Counted from the stretch's first letter, positions 23,098 through 35,010 are shown. The stretch is 64,000 bases of DNA from Scalesia atractyloides (GCA_947069175.1 CAMTDV010000017.1:37767126-37831125), one strand, 5' to 3'. The notes: generated from the sequence alone by a model not told the origin. A program made the numbers and translations.

Positions 23098-25190
23098 CTT
23101 TGACAAGAATATGGTGGATACGCCGCTGGTACTTCCTATATATAAGTATTCTTGTCAAAGGATCAGAAGCATTATCTGGCGGTTATGAGAGGTTCCATGT
23201 GTAAACTATTTGAGTAATTATTGTTTATTATTTTCAGTACATGCAATTTCATAGGCCGCATGTTCCCCATTTCATTATGAGCGTGAACCCGGCGTGCCCA
23301 CATACGATCGGCTCCGTTTGATTGAGCCTTGATCGCACAGACATTTTTCATTTTCAGTACATGCAATACGATCGGCTCCGTTTGATTGAGCCTTGATCGC
23401 ACAAACATTTTCATTATCAGTATCTTGTGGTTGTTGTGTTTGTTGTAGAGTCACATAGAACTAATCATAACTTGCGGATAAAGTCAATGAGAATTTGACG
23501 AGAATATGGTGGATACGCCGCTGGTACTTCCTATATATAAGTATTCTTGTCAAAGGATCGGAGGCATTATCAGGCGGTTATGAGAGGTTCCATGTATAGG
23601 CTGTTTGTGTGATTATTGTTTAGATTAAATTTATTATTTTCAGTACATACAATACGATCGGCTCCGTTTGATTGAGCCTTGATCGCACAGACATTTTCAT
23701 TTTCAGTACATGCAATACGATCGGCTCCGTTTGATTGAGCCTTGATCGCACAGACATTTTCATTATCAGTATCTTGTGGTTGTTGTGTTTGTTGTAGAGT
23801 CACATAGAACTAATCATAACTTGCGGATAAAGTCAACGAGAATTCGACAAGAATATGGTGGATACGCCGCTGGTACTTCCTATATATAAGTATTCTTGTC
23901 AAAGGATCGGAGGCATTATCAGGCGGTTATGAGAGGTTCCATGTATAGGCTGTTTGTGTGATTATTGTTTAGATTAAATTTATTATTTTCAGTATATACA
24001 ATACGATTGGCTCCGTTTGATTGAGCCTTGATCGCACAGACATTTTCATTTTCAGTACATGCAATATGATCGGCTCCGTTTGATTGAGCCTTGATCGCAC
24101 AGACATTTTCATTATCAGTATCTTGTGGTTGTTGTGTTTGTTGTAGAGTCACATAGAACTAATCATAACTTGCGGATAAAGTCAACGAGAATTCGACGAG
24201 AATACTTCCTATATATAAGTATTCTTGTCAAATGATCGGAGGCATTATCAGGCGGTTATGAGAGGTTCCATGTATAAGCTGTTTGTGTGATTGTTGTTTA
24301 GATTAAGTTTATTATTTTCAATACATGCAATACGATCGGCTCTGCTTGATTGAGCCTTGATCGCACAGACATTTTCATTTTCAGTACATGCAATACGATC
24401 GGCTCCGTTTGATTGAGCCTTGATCGCACAGACATTTTTCATTTTCAGTATTTTTGGTGTTTGTTGTATTGGTTGTAGAGTCACATAGGACTAATCATAA
24501 TTCACTGATAAAACCAATGAAAATTTGATGAGAATATGGTGGATACGCCGCTGGTACTTCCTATATATAAGTATTCTTGTCAAAGGATCAGAGGCATTGT
24601 CAGACGGTTATGAGAAGTTCTATGTAGGATTTAGTAGTTTCTTGGTAACTAATCATAACTTGCGGATAAAACCAACGAAAATTTGACAAGAATATGGTGG
24701 ATACGCCGCTGGTACTTCCTATATATAAGTATTCTTGCCAAAGGATCAGAGGCCTTATCAGGCGGTTATGAGAAGTTCCATGTAGGATTTAGTATTGCCT
24801 TGGTTGAAATTTGTGTTACATTCATATCATCTCGCCATTTGAAGAAATTGGACTGTGTTCTATTTCTACATAAACTAACCTCTCCATCATAACAAACGAG
24901 AGAGGAACTGTCACCATTCAAACCTATATGCTATCAGAATGTGGATTCAAATATTGGTTGTGTTATTTATGTTCTAGAGTTACATCATAGGACCAATCAT
25001 AACTTACTAATAAAACCAATGAAAATTTGACAAGAATATGGTGGTACGCCGCTGGTACTTCCTATATATAAGTATTCTTGTCAAAGGATCAGAGGTATTG
25101 TTAGATGGTTATGAGAAGTTCCATGTAGGTTGTAGTATTAGAAGTTTTGCCTTAGGATATAACCATATCCTTCCAAACATATCCAAACTC
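23098..25190 (+). repeat. Tandem array behind gag, units with TATATATA stem-loop
   Basis: About seven units, first at about 350-400-base spacing then shorter (starts near 23,098; 23,497; 23,846; 24,190; 24,522; 24,682; 25,025). Each contains a version of GAATATGGTGGATACGCCGC-TGGTACTTCCTATATATAAG-TATTCTTGTCAAAGGATC. In unit 1, CTTTGACAAGAATA (23,098-23,111) is the perfect inverse of TATTCTTGTCAAAG (23,147-23,160). Units 1-4 also carry one or two copies of a 64-base subrepeat ACGATCGGCTCCGTTTGATT-GAGCCTTGATCGCACAGACATTTTCAT. The fourth unit has lost the GGTGGATACGCCGC loop. Minus-strand frames of 77-80 codons here are repeat artefacts. Confidence 0.85.
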
Positions 25191-25411
25191 TTATGCATGA
25201 TATCATATTTAGCGAATCAACTCTGCTTATCAATATTTTTACAGTAGGCAACAAAAAGCGATTCCTGTAACAGGGTACTTAACCCTTACAAGGAACGTTA
25301 CCGCCTCAAACAAAAACTTAAACCCTTACTTTTCTAAGTATGTAACTGACAAAACTAAACACCATCATTTTTAGTTAAATATATCACTACTTAAATTTCG
25401 GGATGAAATTT

Positions 25412-25429
25412 CTAAAAAGCAGGGGTTAC
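25412..25429 (+). other. Polypurine tract-like end before the 3' LTR
   Basis: CTAAAAAGCAGGGGTTAC directly before the 3' LTR; AAAAAGCAGGGG is the likely plus-strand primer. Confidence 0.65.
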
Positions 25430-28062
25430 TGTAACATCCGTCAAAAAAACGGATTTACCAAACCCGCTCCGTTTATTAACCGAACAATCAGTTAAAAATT
25501 TCATTGCTTATTTAATGCCCAAAATAATTTTAAACGATACATAATTAATAAGTATATGGGGATATATAATTTGTTTTTGAAAAACTGTTAAAAATAATGA
25601 ATTAAAAATAAAATGGCACTGCCGGGTTTCGAACCAGGGTCAGTCAACCAGCAACTTCAGACTTAACACTCAGCCGTTCAACCACTGCGCCACTAATGAT
25701 TCTTGTTAAATATTGGAAATAATTAATACATAAAATAAATCCCAAATTCAAATACGACGCGCCCAATTGCAGTCGTCGGAAATCCCGGCGATCTCGCGAG
25801 ATTGGACGGTTACTTCAGTTATAACGTAAACCTTAAACACTGCATCGGTTATAACCGACGCCTGAACCCGCGACACAAGCTATAACCGCCGGAGAATTTC
25901 TAACCGACGAATCAAGTCGGAAATCGGACCAAATTCATCGATGACCTGCCTTATAAATACCCCCTCAAACCTCTGTAAGCTTTTTCGCTCAAAACCGCAC
26001 CTTTACCCGACGTAATTCCACTCGCCGGAAAAGTTCTGCACCTCGCCGGAAAACCGAGCCCTTCACTTCTGAGCCTTACTGAACCCCCTGAGCTTATACC
26101 GAAGTCACCCACATCCTTTTCAAGCTTGCTGAAGACTCTCTGCCGCAAGACACACGACGCCGGAATCTTTTGCTGTCACCGGAGTTCTGCCGGAGAAACA
26201 GAGAAGTCCAGTCGGTATACCTTACGCTTAAATCTTTCATTCTTTTTATATATCTCACATGTAATTAACCACCAGACACTAACGAACATGATTAAAACTT
26301 CGAACCAGTCAGTCATCATTTCTGGTTAAGACTGACGAAGAAGACGAAGTTTCGGTAACATATAAGTTTAATTTAAATCAAGAAATAACTCGGGTTAGAC
26401 ACACAGTCCAGTGGTGGACTGTGTGCACATTAAACACGTAAACGTCTCGAGTTCGAATCTTGTCCCACGCATGCTTGCCTTAATAAAAATGTCCTTTTTT
26501 TTTTGTTTGTTAACCGAACCGGAGTCACCGCTGTTATATGTTAAGATTAATAATAACCGGAATAATAACCAAGTTAGACACACAGTCCAGTGGTGGACTG
26601 TGTGAATGTTAAATCACACGTCACGAGTTCGAATCCGGACTACCGCACCGGTCCGGACAATTATCGAACCTTTTTAAATAAGGCGGACCTGAAATTATTT
26701 AATTGTATATAAGTATAATAAAAATCAGGTTATATAACAAGTTAAACACACAGTCCAGCGGTGGACTGTGTTTTAACCTAAACCACAGGTCCCGGGTTCG
26801 AGACCTGTGGAGCGCACCGAGTCACTGATTAAAATCTTTTTAGAAATAAGTTGATTTTCGGATTATCTAATTAATATATAAATATAATTAAAAACAGAAA
26901 TATTTCGGGTTAGACACGTAGCTCAGTTGGTAGAGCTGCGTGCACGCGTACGAGAGGTCCCGGGTTCGAGCCTCACTCAGCGCACACATACACGCATATG
27001 AACCGGTCAAAGTCAACAGTCAATGGTCAACGGTCAACGGTCAACGGTCAAAAAAGTCAACTTTTTATTATTTTTATTTATTTATTTTAATTAAAAATAC
27101 TTAAAAATAACATTTTTAAGGTTAGAAAATAGCCTTAAACTCACAAAAATACACCCAACAATCCTACTAAAATGGATTAATAAAATTCGTTTACTTACCG
27201 AACCATAATGCTATTTATCTAGGTTAATTTCACTCGTGGTTAAAACCACTTCGCGTGCATTCAACATCATCAACCGAACGCACCCACTGTGAGTGAATCT
27301 TACAACTCCCCCTTTTTAAATTACACGTTTTGGGGTTGTCATGTGTCACAAAATAATTAACTCGTTTATTTAAACTTGTGCCATACCATATTGTGATCTA
27401 AACTTAGATTGTTTATATTGTTGTGGTTATGTATTTCATTTTGTCAACTTATATGAAAGTCATTCATTAAGCCCATCAGTTCCTCGTGGGAGACGAGTTG
27501 AGCAACGCGTGCCTCAAAACAAATCCATTATTGTTCATGTTTGTATTATTGAGTTTATATTGTTTGTAGTTATTTATTTTATATTGTCAAGTTTATGCAA
27601 TTCATTCATTAGGCCCATCAGTTCCTCGTGAGAGACGAGTTGAGCAACGCGTGCCTCTAAACGATCCATTATTGTTCATGTGTGTATTGTTTATTATTAA
27701 ATTGATTGGTGAATAAGTTTATATCTATTTTTACTCATGTGTGGTTGTGCACTTATTTTATAATCAAATAAATAAACTTGTTCAAATGTTTTCCATAGGA
27801 TTCACTCGCCAACTTTTTGTTGATCCAAAAACCCTTTTTACACATGATACAGGTGAACAGGATGAAGCAAGGAAAACATAGGAAATGCATTAGAAGAAAA
27901 CAATGAAGCTTAGATTGATGTTTAGGTCATGATGTAATATTGATTGTAATTTTCCATTAAAGTGTATTAATGAATATGAAACGTTAAAATAAATGTCATG
28001 AGCTTTTATGATAACCCAATCATGCCCCGATCACCTTTTCCGTTGCGGGTCGGGGTGTGACA
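25430..28062 (+). repeat. 3' LTR of the gag-only element
   Basis: 2,633 bp, the same order of parts as the 5' LTR. Opposite-strand module 25,614-25,693; TATA 25,952-25,959; tRNA-like modules at about 26,394-26,470, 26,573-26,650, 26,741-26,818 and 26,909-26,988. Differences from the 5' LTR are scattered single bases and short indels, for example an extra GGTCAAC heptamer near 27,045. Confidence 0.9.
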
Positions 28063-28067
28063 ACCAC

Positions 28068-28180
28068 CCCGTGGGCATGTTTGGCTGGTTTTGTTATTTT
28101 GGCGTGTTTCAAATCACGCTTTGTTCAAATTGAATTGGCCAATTATGATCGTTTGCAACAGTTACCTATATATAGTTACT

Positions 28181-28216
<36 letters not shown>

Positions 28217-29420
28217 TTCTTCAACTCATAATTTTTACCAACTAAAACCTATACCGTCTCAAATATTAAACCATTTTTATTAAAAAAAATAATGGATTCC
28301 CCTAGTTTCTCGTCCATCGCAAATTATAACTATAGTGAGTTTTTAGCGGATGAGGGTGTGTCCACGGGTGAGGAGGTCGAGAAAGAAGCGATTACGAGTG
28401 CTTGTCAACTAGTGGTGCGATATATGACGCATTGTAGCCGTCCCGAACGTGAAATTAAAAAAAGGGATTATATTGAACGAGACCGACGTGCTGCAAACGA
28501 TGGGTTGATGAAAGATTATTTCGTTGAAGCGCCAACATATTCGAACCTGACGTGCGTCAAACGATCGAGAATTACATTACGAACCCTACTATTCCGCGTT
28601 AACGGTTGATTTGGTACAATACACATAGTCGGTTCGGTATATCCCAGCTGAGGGTGAACAAGAAACGGAGGACGAGTGTTGGGATTGAACCATTTCAAAA
28701 GAAACAGATGATACAAAAGCCAAAATCACATCATCTATTTGATCCTGAAAACAGAGGTTACAAACTCTGTTTAAGAACTGCTGCTTGGCCTAAGCTCTAA
28801 TCTCTATCATCTGCTGGAACTAAACGACAAAGATCAAAGGTCTATTGAAGACCATAAGTGGATATCCAGCAGAGCTTAGTGATATTATTTCTTTGTAACA
28901 GTACTTATGCACTATCAGTGTTTAGGTCATCAGAGTTTGTAGTTAGTTTATTTTGTTATCTGTCACTATCAACCCTGATGTCATCAAAGATGCTCAGAGG
29001 TTATAAGTGTTAGTATAAATAGTTGATCATATTGTACTGTTTTATCTATCAAAAGATCATTCACCTATCATCTTCTCTGCATTTTTTTACGATTCAAACA
29101 TTCTTATTGGGCTAAGGGGAGTTTGTGATTCACATGCAAAAACTATAAGTTGAAAGCATGATGATCAAAGCAAACTACCATTAGTTGTGATAAAAGTTTT
29201 TCCATCTATTTTCCGTTGCATTAAACTTAGATTTCTACTTTCATTTCCATCTTTGAAACAAAAATCACAACTAATTCAAACTTAGATCCTATCAACGAGG
29301 AAGATGACGATGACGAGAATGCCACTAAAGTGTTTTTTAAGTATGATCGTTTTTTTAATACTAGTATTGTAATTTTTTTATTTAATGAAATACTATTACT
29401 TTTTAATTTAAAAAAATAAT
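28068..29420 (+). pseudogene. PIF/Harbinger transposase remnant, split by a solo LTR
   Basis: The ATG at 28,292 opens a frame with an acidic start (MDSPSFSSIANYNYSEFLAD) and the segment YIERDRRAANDGLMKDYFVE, like the conserved RDR-AA---L--DYF-E-PTY wording before the catalytic domain of plant Harbinger transposases. After the APTY motif the catalytic DDE core is absent. The following bases read as a C-terminal tail (LTVDLVQYT, one stop, SVRYIPAEGEQETEDE), and the acidic EEDDDDENA part resumes at 29,295 after the solo LTR, in the same frame once one ACGAG is discounted. Non-functional. A TA repeat lies upstream at 28,168-28,207. Confidence 0.7.
28677..29294 (+). mobile_element. Solo LTR, copia-like, 618 bp
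   Basis: Ends TGTTGGGATTG..TAGATCCTATCA with imperfect short inverted ends. The 5-bp duplication ACGAG is at 28,672-28,676 and 29,295-29,299. A TATA-like GTATAAATAG lies near 29,012. Orientation is inferred from that box and the TGTTGGGAT start. No internal region remains, so it arose by LTR-LTR recombination inside the Harbinger remnant. Confidence 0.8.
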
Positions 29421-29570
29421 AGTTGCGTAATGATTATTTGGGGCATTATTCCACTACGCCCGTTTTTTTGTAAAACGTCCAATAATGCTCCCTTGCTGAC
29501 TGGATTGCCACGTGGCAGAAAACGCCCAAGGGTGGGAGCATTATTCATAAAACCACTACACATGGTCTTA

Positions 29571-30162
29571 GATGGAGGTCTTGGGTATAATCCTAAACAA
29601 AGAGTAGTTCGTGATTGATTTGGTGTAACTTAAGAGTATATAAGAGTTGCCACTTAAAAAAATAAAAATAAAAAACATACAAACAAAAAAATTGGCGCTA
29701 AATTCTAGTTGGTGATAATTATAATGCCCAGCTTTATATTAATTTGTTCAAATTTTGAGATCATTGTTAATTTTGTGGATTTTTATTTTGATGGTTTCAA
29801 TGAAAAATACAAGTTGCGATTGGCAAATTGTGATTTCCGTCGAAATTATTCGTTAATTTTACGACCGTTCATTTTGGTCACAAAGTTCAGTCCCAAATGC
29901 CCATTTGTGTAGTAGTTAAGCGGCCTGTGTTAGAAAAATGTATTTTTTTAGAAGTGGCCAAATTGTTGGCGAGCTAATTGAGGGCGTGCCCACGTTAGTG
30001 AAACAGCAGATTATACCCCCAAAATGAAATTCGGTCGCTGGAACTTACATCCAAATTCAAGGTTGAAATCATTACCGTGTGTCTTCGGAAGGTGTTGATC
30101 AGTTAATAGTGGGCTGCTTGCTGTCATCTCAAGAGGCAGTAGCTTCTAGTTCATCTTCATCC
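29571..30162. other. Spacer upstream of the TNL gene
   Basis: AT-rich, no supported gene; expected to hold the TNL promoter. A GGCGCTAAAT phrase at about 29,694 repeats one at about 18,119 beside the hAT pseudogene. Confidence 0.4.
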
Positions 30163-33100
30163 ATGGCTACTTGTTTCAGTTATGATGTTTTCTTAAGTTT
30201 TCGAGGTGAAGATACCCGTTATACTTTTACCGATCACCTCTATGCAGCCCTAAAGCAAGCAGGAATCCACACTTTCAGGGACGATGATGCGATGGACCTA
30301 GGAAGGCTGCTAGAGCCAGAGCTGAAAAAGGCTATCCGTGAATCGGCAATTTCGATCATTGTCTTCTCAAGAAACTATGCATCTTCCAAATGGTGTCTTG
30401 ATGAGGTCTTAACGATAATTGAAGAACAGGAGAGGATTTCCTCTAAGCATGAAGTGGTTCCTGTGTTTTACAACGTGGAGCCATCTGATGTCCGGAATCA
30501 AACAGGAAGCTTTAAAGAAGCATTCGATGGGTATGATAGTATGATTGAGTCAGAAACAGATCCCCAGAAGAAGATCGAATGGCTGGAAAGGGTCAAGGCG
30601 TGGAGGTTGGGTTTCACTTAGAAAAGCCGGAAGCTTGAGAGGAATGGTATTAGCTAACGGGTATAATTGCTTCCTCTTGTCATCTATACAAATATTATTG
30701 ATTTAAGAAGACGCTAACTATTGAACTTGACTTTGCAGACATGAGGCCAAATTCATAGGGAAGATTGTCAATGTCATAAGAAAGAAACTCAACTATAAAC
30801 TCTTGTACGTTAAAGACAACGTGGTTGGAATAAAGGACGATGTTGCTGAGATCGAATCATGGTTACAAGATCCATCACCTAATGCAGTCATCCTTTTTTA
30901 TTTATGGAATGGGAGGCATTGGAAAAACAACCATATCCAAATGCATCTATAACTCGAACTACCATCAGTATGATGGCAGTTGCTTTCTCGCAGACATTCG
31001 CGAAACATCAAACCAACACAATGGATTGTTGCGTTTGCAAAGTCAGCTTCTCTCCACAATATTAGGGAGTAACAAGGAAGGCATTATGTGGAATCTTGCT
31101 GAGGGAACCGTTAAAGTTTCAAACGCCTTATGCTATAAAAAGGTACTGCTTGTCCTAGATGATGTTTCAACAGAGCAACAATTAATGGCACTACTAGGGC
31201 CACAACAGTTTAATCCTGGAAGTAAAGTGATCATTACAACTAGGCACAAATGGTTGCTATCAGTTTTCAAAGTACATCCAGTGGTCCACAATATTGAAGG
31301 ATTAGGTCCAGACGACTCAAATAAGCTCTTTAGTTTGTTTGCCTTTCATAGAGATCACCCTATTAAACCCTACATTGTCCACTCAGAACTTGTAGTTGAT
31401 CACTGTAAAGGCCATCCTTTGGCTCTGACTATCGATGTGTGGGAAGATGCAATGCGCAAACTAGAAGCAATTCCTAATACTGAGATTCAAAAAGTTCTAC
31501 AACTGAGCTACGACACTCTTGAAGATACCAACGATAAAGACGTATTCCTACATATTGCTTGTTTTTTTGTAGGTGAGGATCAAGAATTCATTGTGAAATT
31601 GTTAGGCGAATGCGATTTGTACCCTATAGTTGGGATCCAGAATCTAACGGATAGATGCCTACTCTACATTGAAGTTGGGAGAGTGCTGATGCATCAATTA
31701 ATCAAGGAGATGGCTCAAGAAGTTGTTCGTCAAGAATCACCAAAGGATCCTGGGAAACGAAGTAGATTGTGGCACCATCAAGATTCGTTTAATGTACAAA
31801 AAGAAAATGAAGTAATTAGCAATGCATATCCAGTTTTGATCTCTACTAAATCTATTGTGTATTTTAAGCCATAGCTTACCTTTTTAAACTTCTTAACTAG
31901 GGTACAAAGAATGTAGAGGGACTTGTTCTTGATATGCGAAGGATCATGGGAATTAATTCAACATCAATCGTAAAGATGGACGATAGAAAAAACATAGTTA
32001 TGAAGGTCTTGCCAACAATACAAATAAAGACAACTTCAAGGTTGGAGCGATAGAAAAGATGAAGAATCTAATGCTACTTCAACTCGACTATGCATATTTT
32101 TCTGGAAGCTACAAGAAATTGCCCAAAAAATTACGATTGCTCCGTTGGCATGGGTTTTCTTTAAAATCCATATCAAGTGATGTGCCGCTACAGAAGTTGG
32201 TAGTTCTTGACATGCGTTATAGCAAATTAAAAGAAGTCTGGGATGGGTTCAAGGTATATATTGTTAACGTCATCTCCTGATTTCTCAATTGATTAGCAAT
32301 TATAAATGTTATTTTGTTACATCGGTTCATTTAAAAGTTATATATATATTTTGCTTTTCATGTCATAGGTGATTGAGTCCCTGAAAATCCTTAATCTTAG
32401 TTATTCTGTGGAGCTTATTAAAACCCCTGATTTTGGTGGACTCCCAAGCTTGGAGCGTTTGTCCTTGAAGGATGCTTAAGTTTGACACAGGTTGATGAGT
32501 CCATAGGGTACCTTGGAAGACTGGTATTTTTAGATATAAGTGGTTGCAGAAGTTTGAAAGATATTCCGTGCTTGCCAAGATCTCTGGTAACACTTAAAAT
32601 AGTTGGTTGCTCAAACCTTGGAGGTTTTGGACAAGTTAAATGTTTGGATCCATGCTCACTATCTTCTATTTTGGTGAGTATTATCATCTCAGGATGCAAT
32701 CTCTATAATAGTTCTTTCCGGAAGATTGGAGTAACCTCTTCTCATTGAGGTACTTAACTATAAGCAACAATCATATCACTTCATTACCAGGTTGTGTCAA
32801 AACTTTACCTAGTCTTGAATTTCTCAGTGTTTGCGAGTGTTCACATCTTCAGTCTGTTCTAGATGTCCCAAAATCAGTAACAGAAATACTTGTCTACCAG
32901 AATATATCCATGGAAATAGTGCAGCTTGCACCAAATACCTTAATACTCTTGTTGGTTGGTGGATGCAAAAAGTTGTGTGTAGTGGAGGGCTGTTTTAAGC
33001 TTGGATCGATCAAAACGTTGACAGGAAAGTTATAAGATATCTTGGCTTAGAATCGATTTTAGAAACTGGAATGGGGTCTGGATGTGATAAAGAAAATGCA

Positions 33101-33953
33101 TATACTGAAGAGGACTCCATCAAGGTCCTCTTTCTCTGTCTCTTACTCTTTATTGTGTGTGTTTTTCTTTCGCAAGTTACTGTTGAGAAAACTAAAAATA
33201 AATGGTTTGTGCCACAAGTATTTTATGAGTTTGGTATATTCAGTACCTACGTTTCAGGGAATTCACTTCCATGTTTCACGTATAAAGAATTTGGATCAAC
33301 AATATCTTTTCGAGTTCCTTCATATCCTAATGGTTCAAAAATAATTGGTCTGAATGTATGTTTCATGTTTACTTCATATTCTGAAAGACCAAGAATTAGG
33401 GATGTTGAAGTCTATAATAAGACCAAGGTCTTGGTATGCAAATACACTCCTACAATGCGAGTGACATGTAAAAAAATAGATAACTTTAGTTATGTTTGGT
33501 TAAGCCTTTGGCGAATTGGCGATCTCCTGGATGATGGGGATGAGATTGTTGTAAGCATCACTCTCGCGTCTGGATGGAGTACAATCCACGAGTGTTGTGT
33601 GAACTTCGTGTACAATGGTGATGTAGTTGGGGAGGATGACAAAGAAGAAATGGATGAAGTTATAAAGGACACCCACATTTCATGGACTGAAAAACTACGA
33701 GTAGAGGTATCAGATTATGTTCATAGGGGAGAAACATATTGCTTTGAGGGTACTAATAACAATGGTAAGCCCCTAAATTATTTGACCATGTATAATAGGG
33801 TTGCCGAGATAATGTACTTATCCTCTGTTATAATGCAGATTCTGTTTATATGAATTGGTGGGGCCTAAGGGAGTACTCGGGGTTAGACTCATTGATTTTT
33901 ACGTGGACGAACCTTTTTTCATGGATGAACCTGATGAACTTGGTTACTTCTAA
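30163..33953 (+). pseudogene. TIR-NBS-LRR (TNL) disease-resistance gene, frame-broken
   Basis: The ATG at 30,163 starts MATCFSYDVFLSFRGEDTRY, a TIR domain with SSKWCLDEV and VVPVFYNVEPSDVR. Probable exons: 30,163-30,660; 30,739-31,812 (NB-ARC: GMGGIGKTT P-loop, KKVLLVLDDV, GSKVIITTR, CKGHPLAL, MHQL in place of MHDL); 31,901-32,253 and 32,369 onward (LRRs); last intron 33,765-33,838; stop 33,951-33,953 after a DFYVDEPFFMDEPDELGYF-type post-LRR end. The family is a cytosolic or nuclear immune receptor whose TIR acts as an NADase. About ten residues are missing after GLPL. Frame breaks occur near 30,612, 30,895, 32,020, 32,475 and 33,850; most can be fixed by one base in a homopolymer, so assembly error is possible. 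Confidence 0.85.
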
Positions 33954-34265
33954 ATTGTGGTCACAAACACGAACAATAACATCAAGACTTGAACAACTCG
34001 TGCGACATTTTTGTATTAATCAATAACTTGGAATTACATTTTACAAGGAATGGAAACTTGTATTTATAGTAAGACTAACTTGCTATTAAAGTCTAAACGA
34101 TAAACTTTATCTCAAATACTTACATTAATATGAATATAATGATTAATATTGTTCCTCGAGTATAAGAATTATCCACAGACTCAATTTGGGTAGGTATTGA
34201 TTTCTCCACACTCCTTTTCAACACTGGCTCTACACATCCAAATGCCAAAACAAAACTTTGCATCT
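33954..34265. other. Spacer, possible copia 3' end
   Basis: AT-rich, no gene. It could include the LTR of the minus-strand copia fragment, but ends were not found. Confidence 0.35.
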
Positions 34266-34269
34266 TCAT

Positions 34270-35010
34270 TATTGTAAATCTATATCCACATAAATCAGAT
34301 CAATCTCGCCTTTAGCACCTTCTCATGAACAAAGTGATAATATACTTCAATACGTTTGGTTTGAACATGGAACGCAGGGTTCTCAGCTAGTTGAATAGCT
34401 GACCGGTTATCATGAAACAGCTTCACATTATAATCAACGTTCTGGTTCTGATCTTCCAACAAACAAACTAACCAAACCGATTCTTAACCTACCATGGTCG
34501 AGGCTCGATACTCGGCCTCCGTCGTAGAGAGTGATGCCGGCGGCTGTATTTTGCCATATTATGAAACGACACCGGCTTTAATCATGAACACATATCTAGT
34601 GGTTGATCTTCGGTTGCAAGGATCCACATATCTGCATCACAAGCCTTTTAGCTCTGTTCCTGAATCCCTCTTGGACTCGACTCATCTCAAGACCCTTCAA
34701 ACAACAAACAAATGAGGTCTCCGTGGGGTCTGCATGTAGTGTCTCCCACGCCAAAGGCAATATCATGTGTGGTCAGTGTTAAGTATATCAGACTACCCAC
34801 AATCTTTTCGTACCCAGTTGGGTCATCTAATTCTTTATCTTCATTTGGGTAAACTTTGGTGTTTACATCGACCAATCACGACTGGCTTTGCACCTAACTT
34901 GTCAAACTTGTGAAGTACATCCATGAGTACTTCTTTTGATGCAACAAAATGCCTTATTTCCAGTATTCAATCTCTATGCCGAGGAAGTGGTTTAAATGAA
35001 GAATTTTAAA
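34270..35010 (-). pseudogene. Ty1/copia pol C-terminal fragment (RT end and RNase H)
   Basis: Right to left on the minus strand: VLMDVLHKFDKLGAKPVV; YEKIVGSLIYLTLTTHDIAF (end of RT); TTEAEYRASTM (the RNase H motif usually S-T-EAEY-A); KLFHDNRSAIQLAENPAFHV; and RIEVYYHFVHEKV. These are signature blocks of plant copia. Frames change between blocks and part of RNase H is missing. The remainder of pol is absent. Confidence 0.8.

Larger units (their letters stand above)
18237..28062 (+). mobile_element. Gag-only (TR-GAG-like) LTR retrotransposon, Tekay/Del-like, 9.8 kb
   Basis: Two near-identical LTRs (18,237-20,861 and 25,430-28,062) with ends TGTAACATCC..GGGTGTGACA. The target duplication ACCAC is at 18,232-18,236 and 28,063-28,067. 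The PBS matches initiator-Met tRNA, there is a single long gag ORF, no pol at all, a tandem-repeat region and a purine tract before the 3' LTR. The LTR start, the PBS and the TTCGGGATGAAATTTCT phrase before the 3' LTR are like Tekay/Del chromoviruses, which may supply the missing enzymes in trans. Close LTR similarity by eye implies a recent insertion. It landed inside the Harbinger element. Confidence 0.9.
18167..29567 (+). mobile_element. PIF/Harbinger element, internally deleted, carrying two nested insertions
   Basis: TIRs are GACCACCCGTAGTGG (18,167-18,181) and its inverse CCACTACACATGGTC (29,553-29,567), matching at 12 of 15 bases. Both sides are flanked by TTA (18,164-18,166 and 29,568-29,570), the usual PIF/Harbinger 3-bp duplication. 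Subtracting the gag-only retrotransposon and the solo LTR with their duplications leaves about 947 bp, which holds pieces of a transposase frame. It was therefore already a deletion derivative. It sits just beyond the hAT transposase reading frame. Confidence 0.8.

Noticed and set aside
23172..24484. Four minus-strand frames of 77-80 codons with a shared peptide (NVCAIKAQSNGADRI)
   Set aside because: They follow the tandem repeat period behind gag; a repeat artefact, not a gene family.
23098..25190. CRISPR-like array
   Set aside because: Units are long, uneven and contain subrepeats; the setting is a plant retrotransposon.
30602..30630. A 16-base GT..AG intron explaining the TNL frame break
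   Set aside because: Far too short for plant splicing; a one-base indel is simpler.
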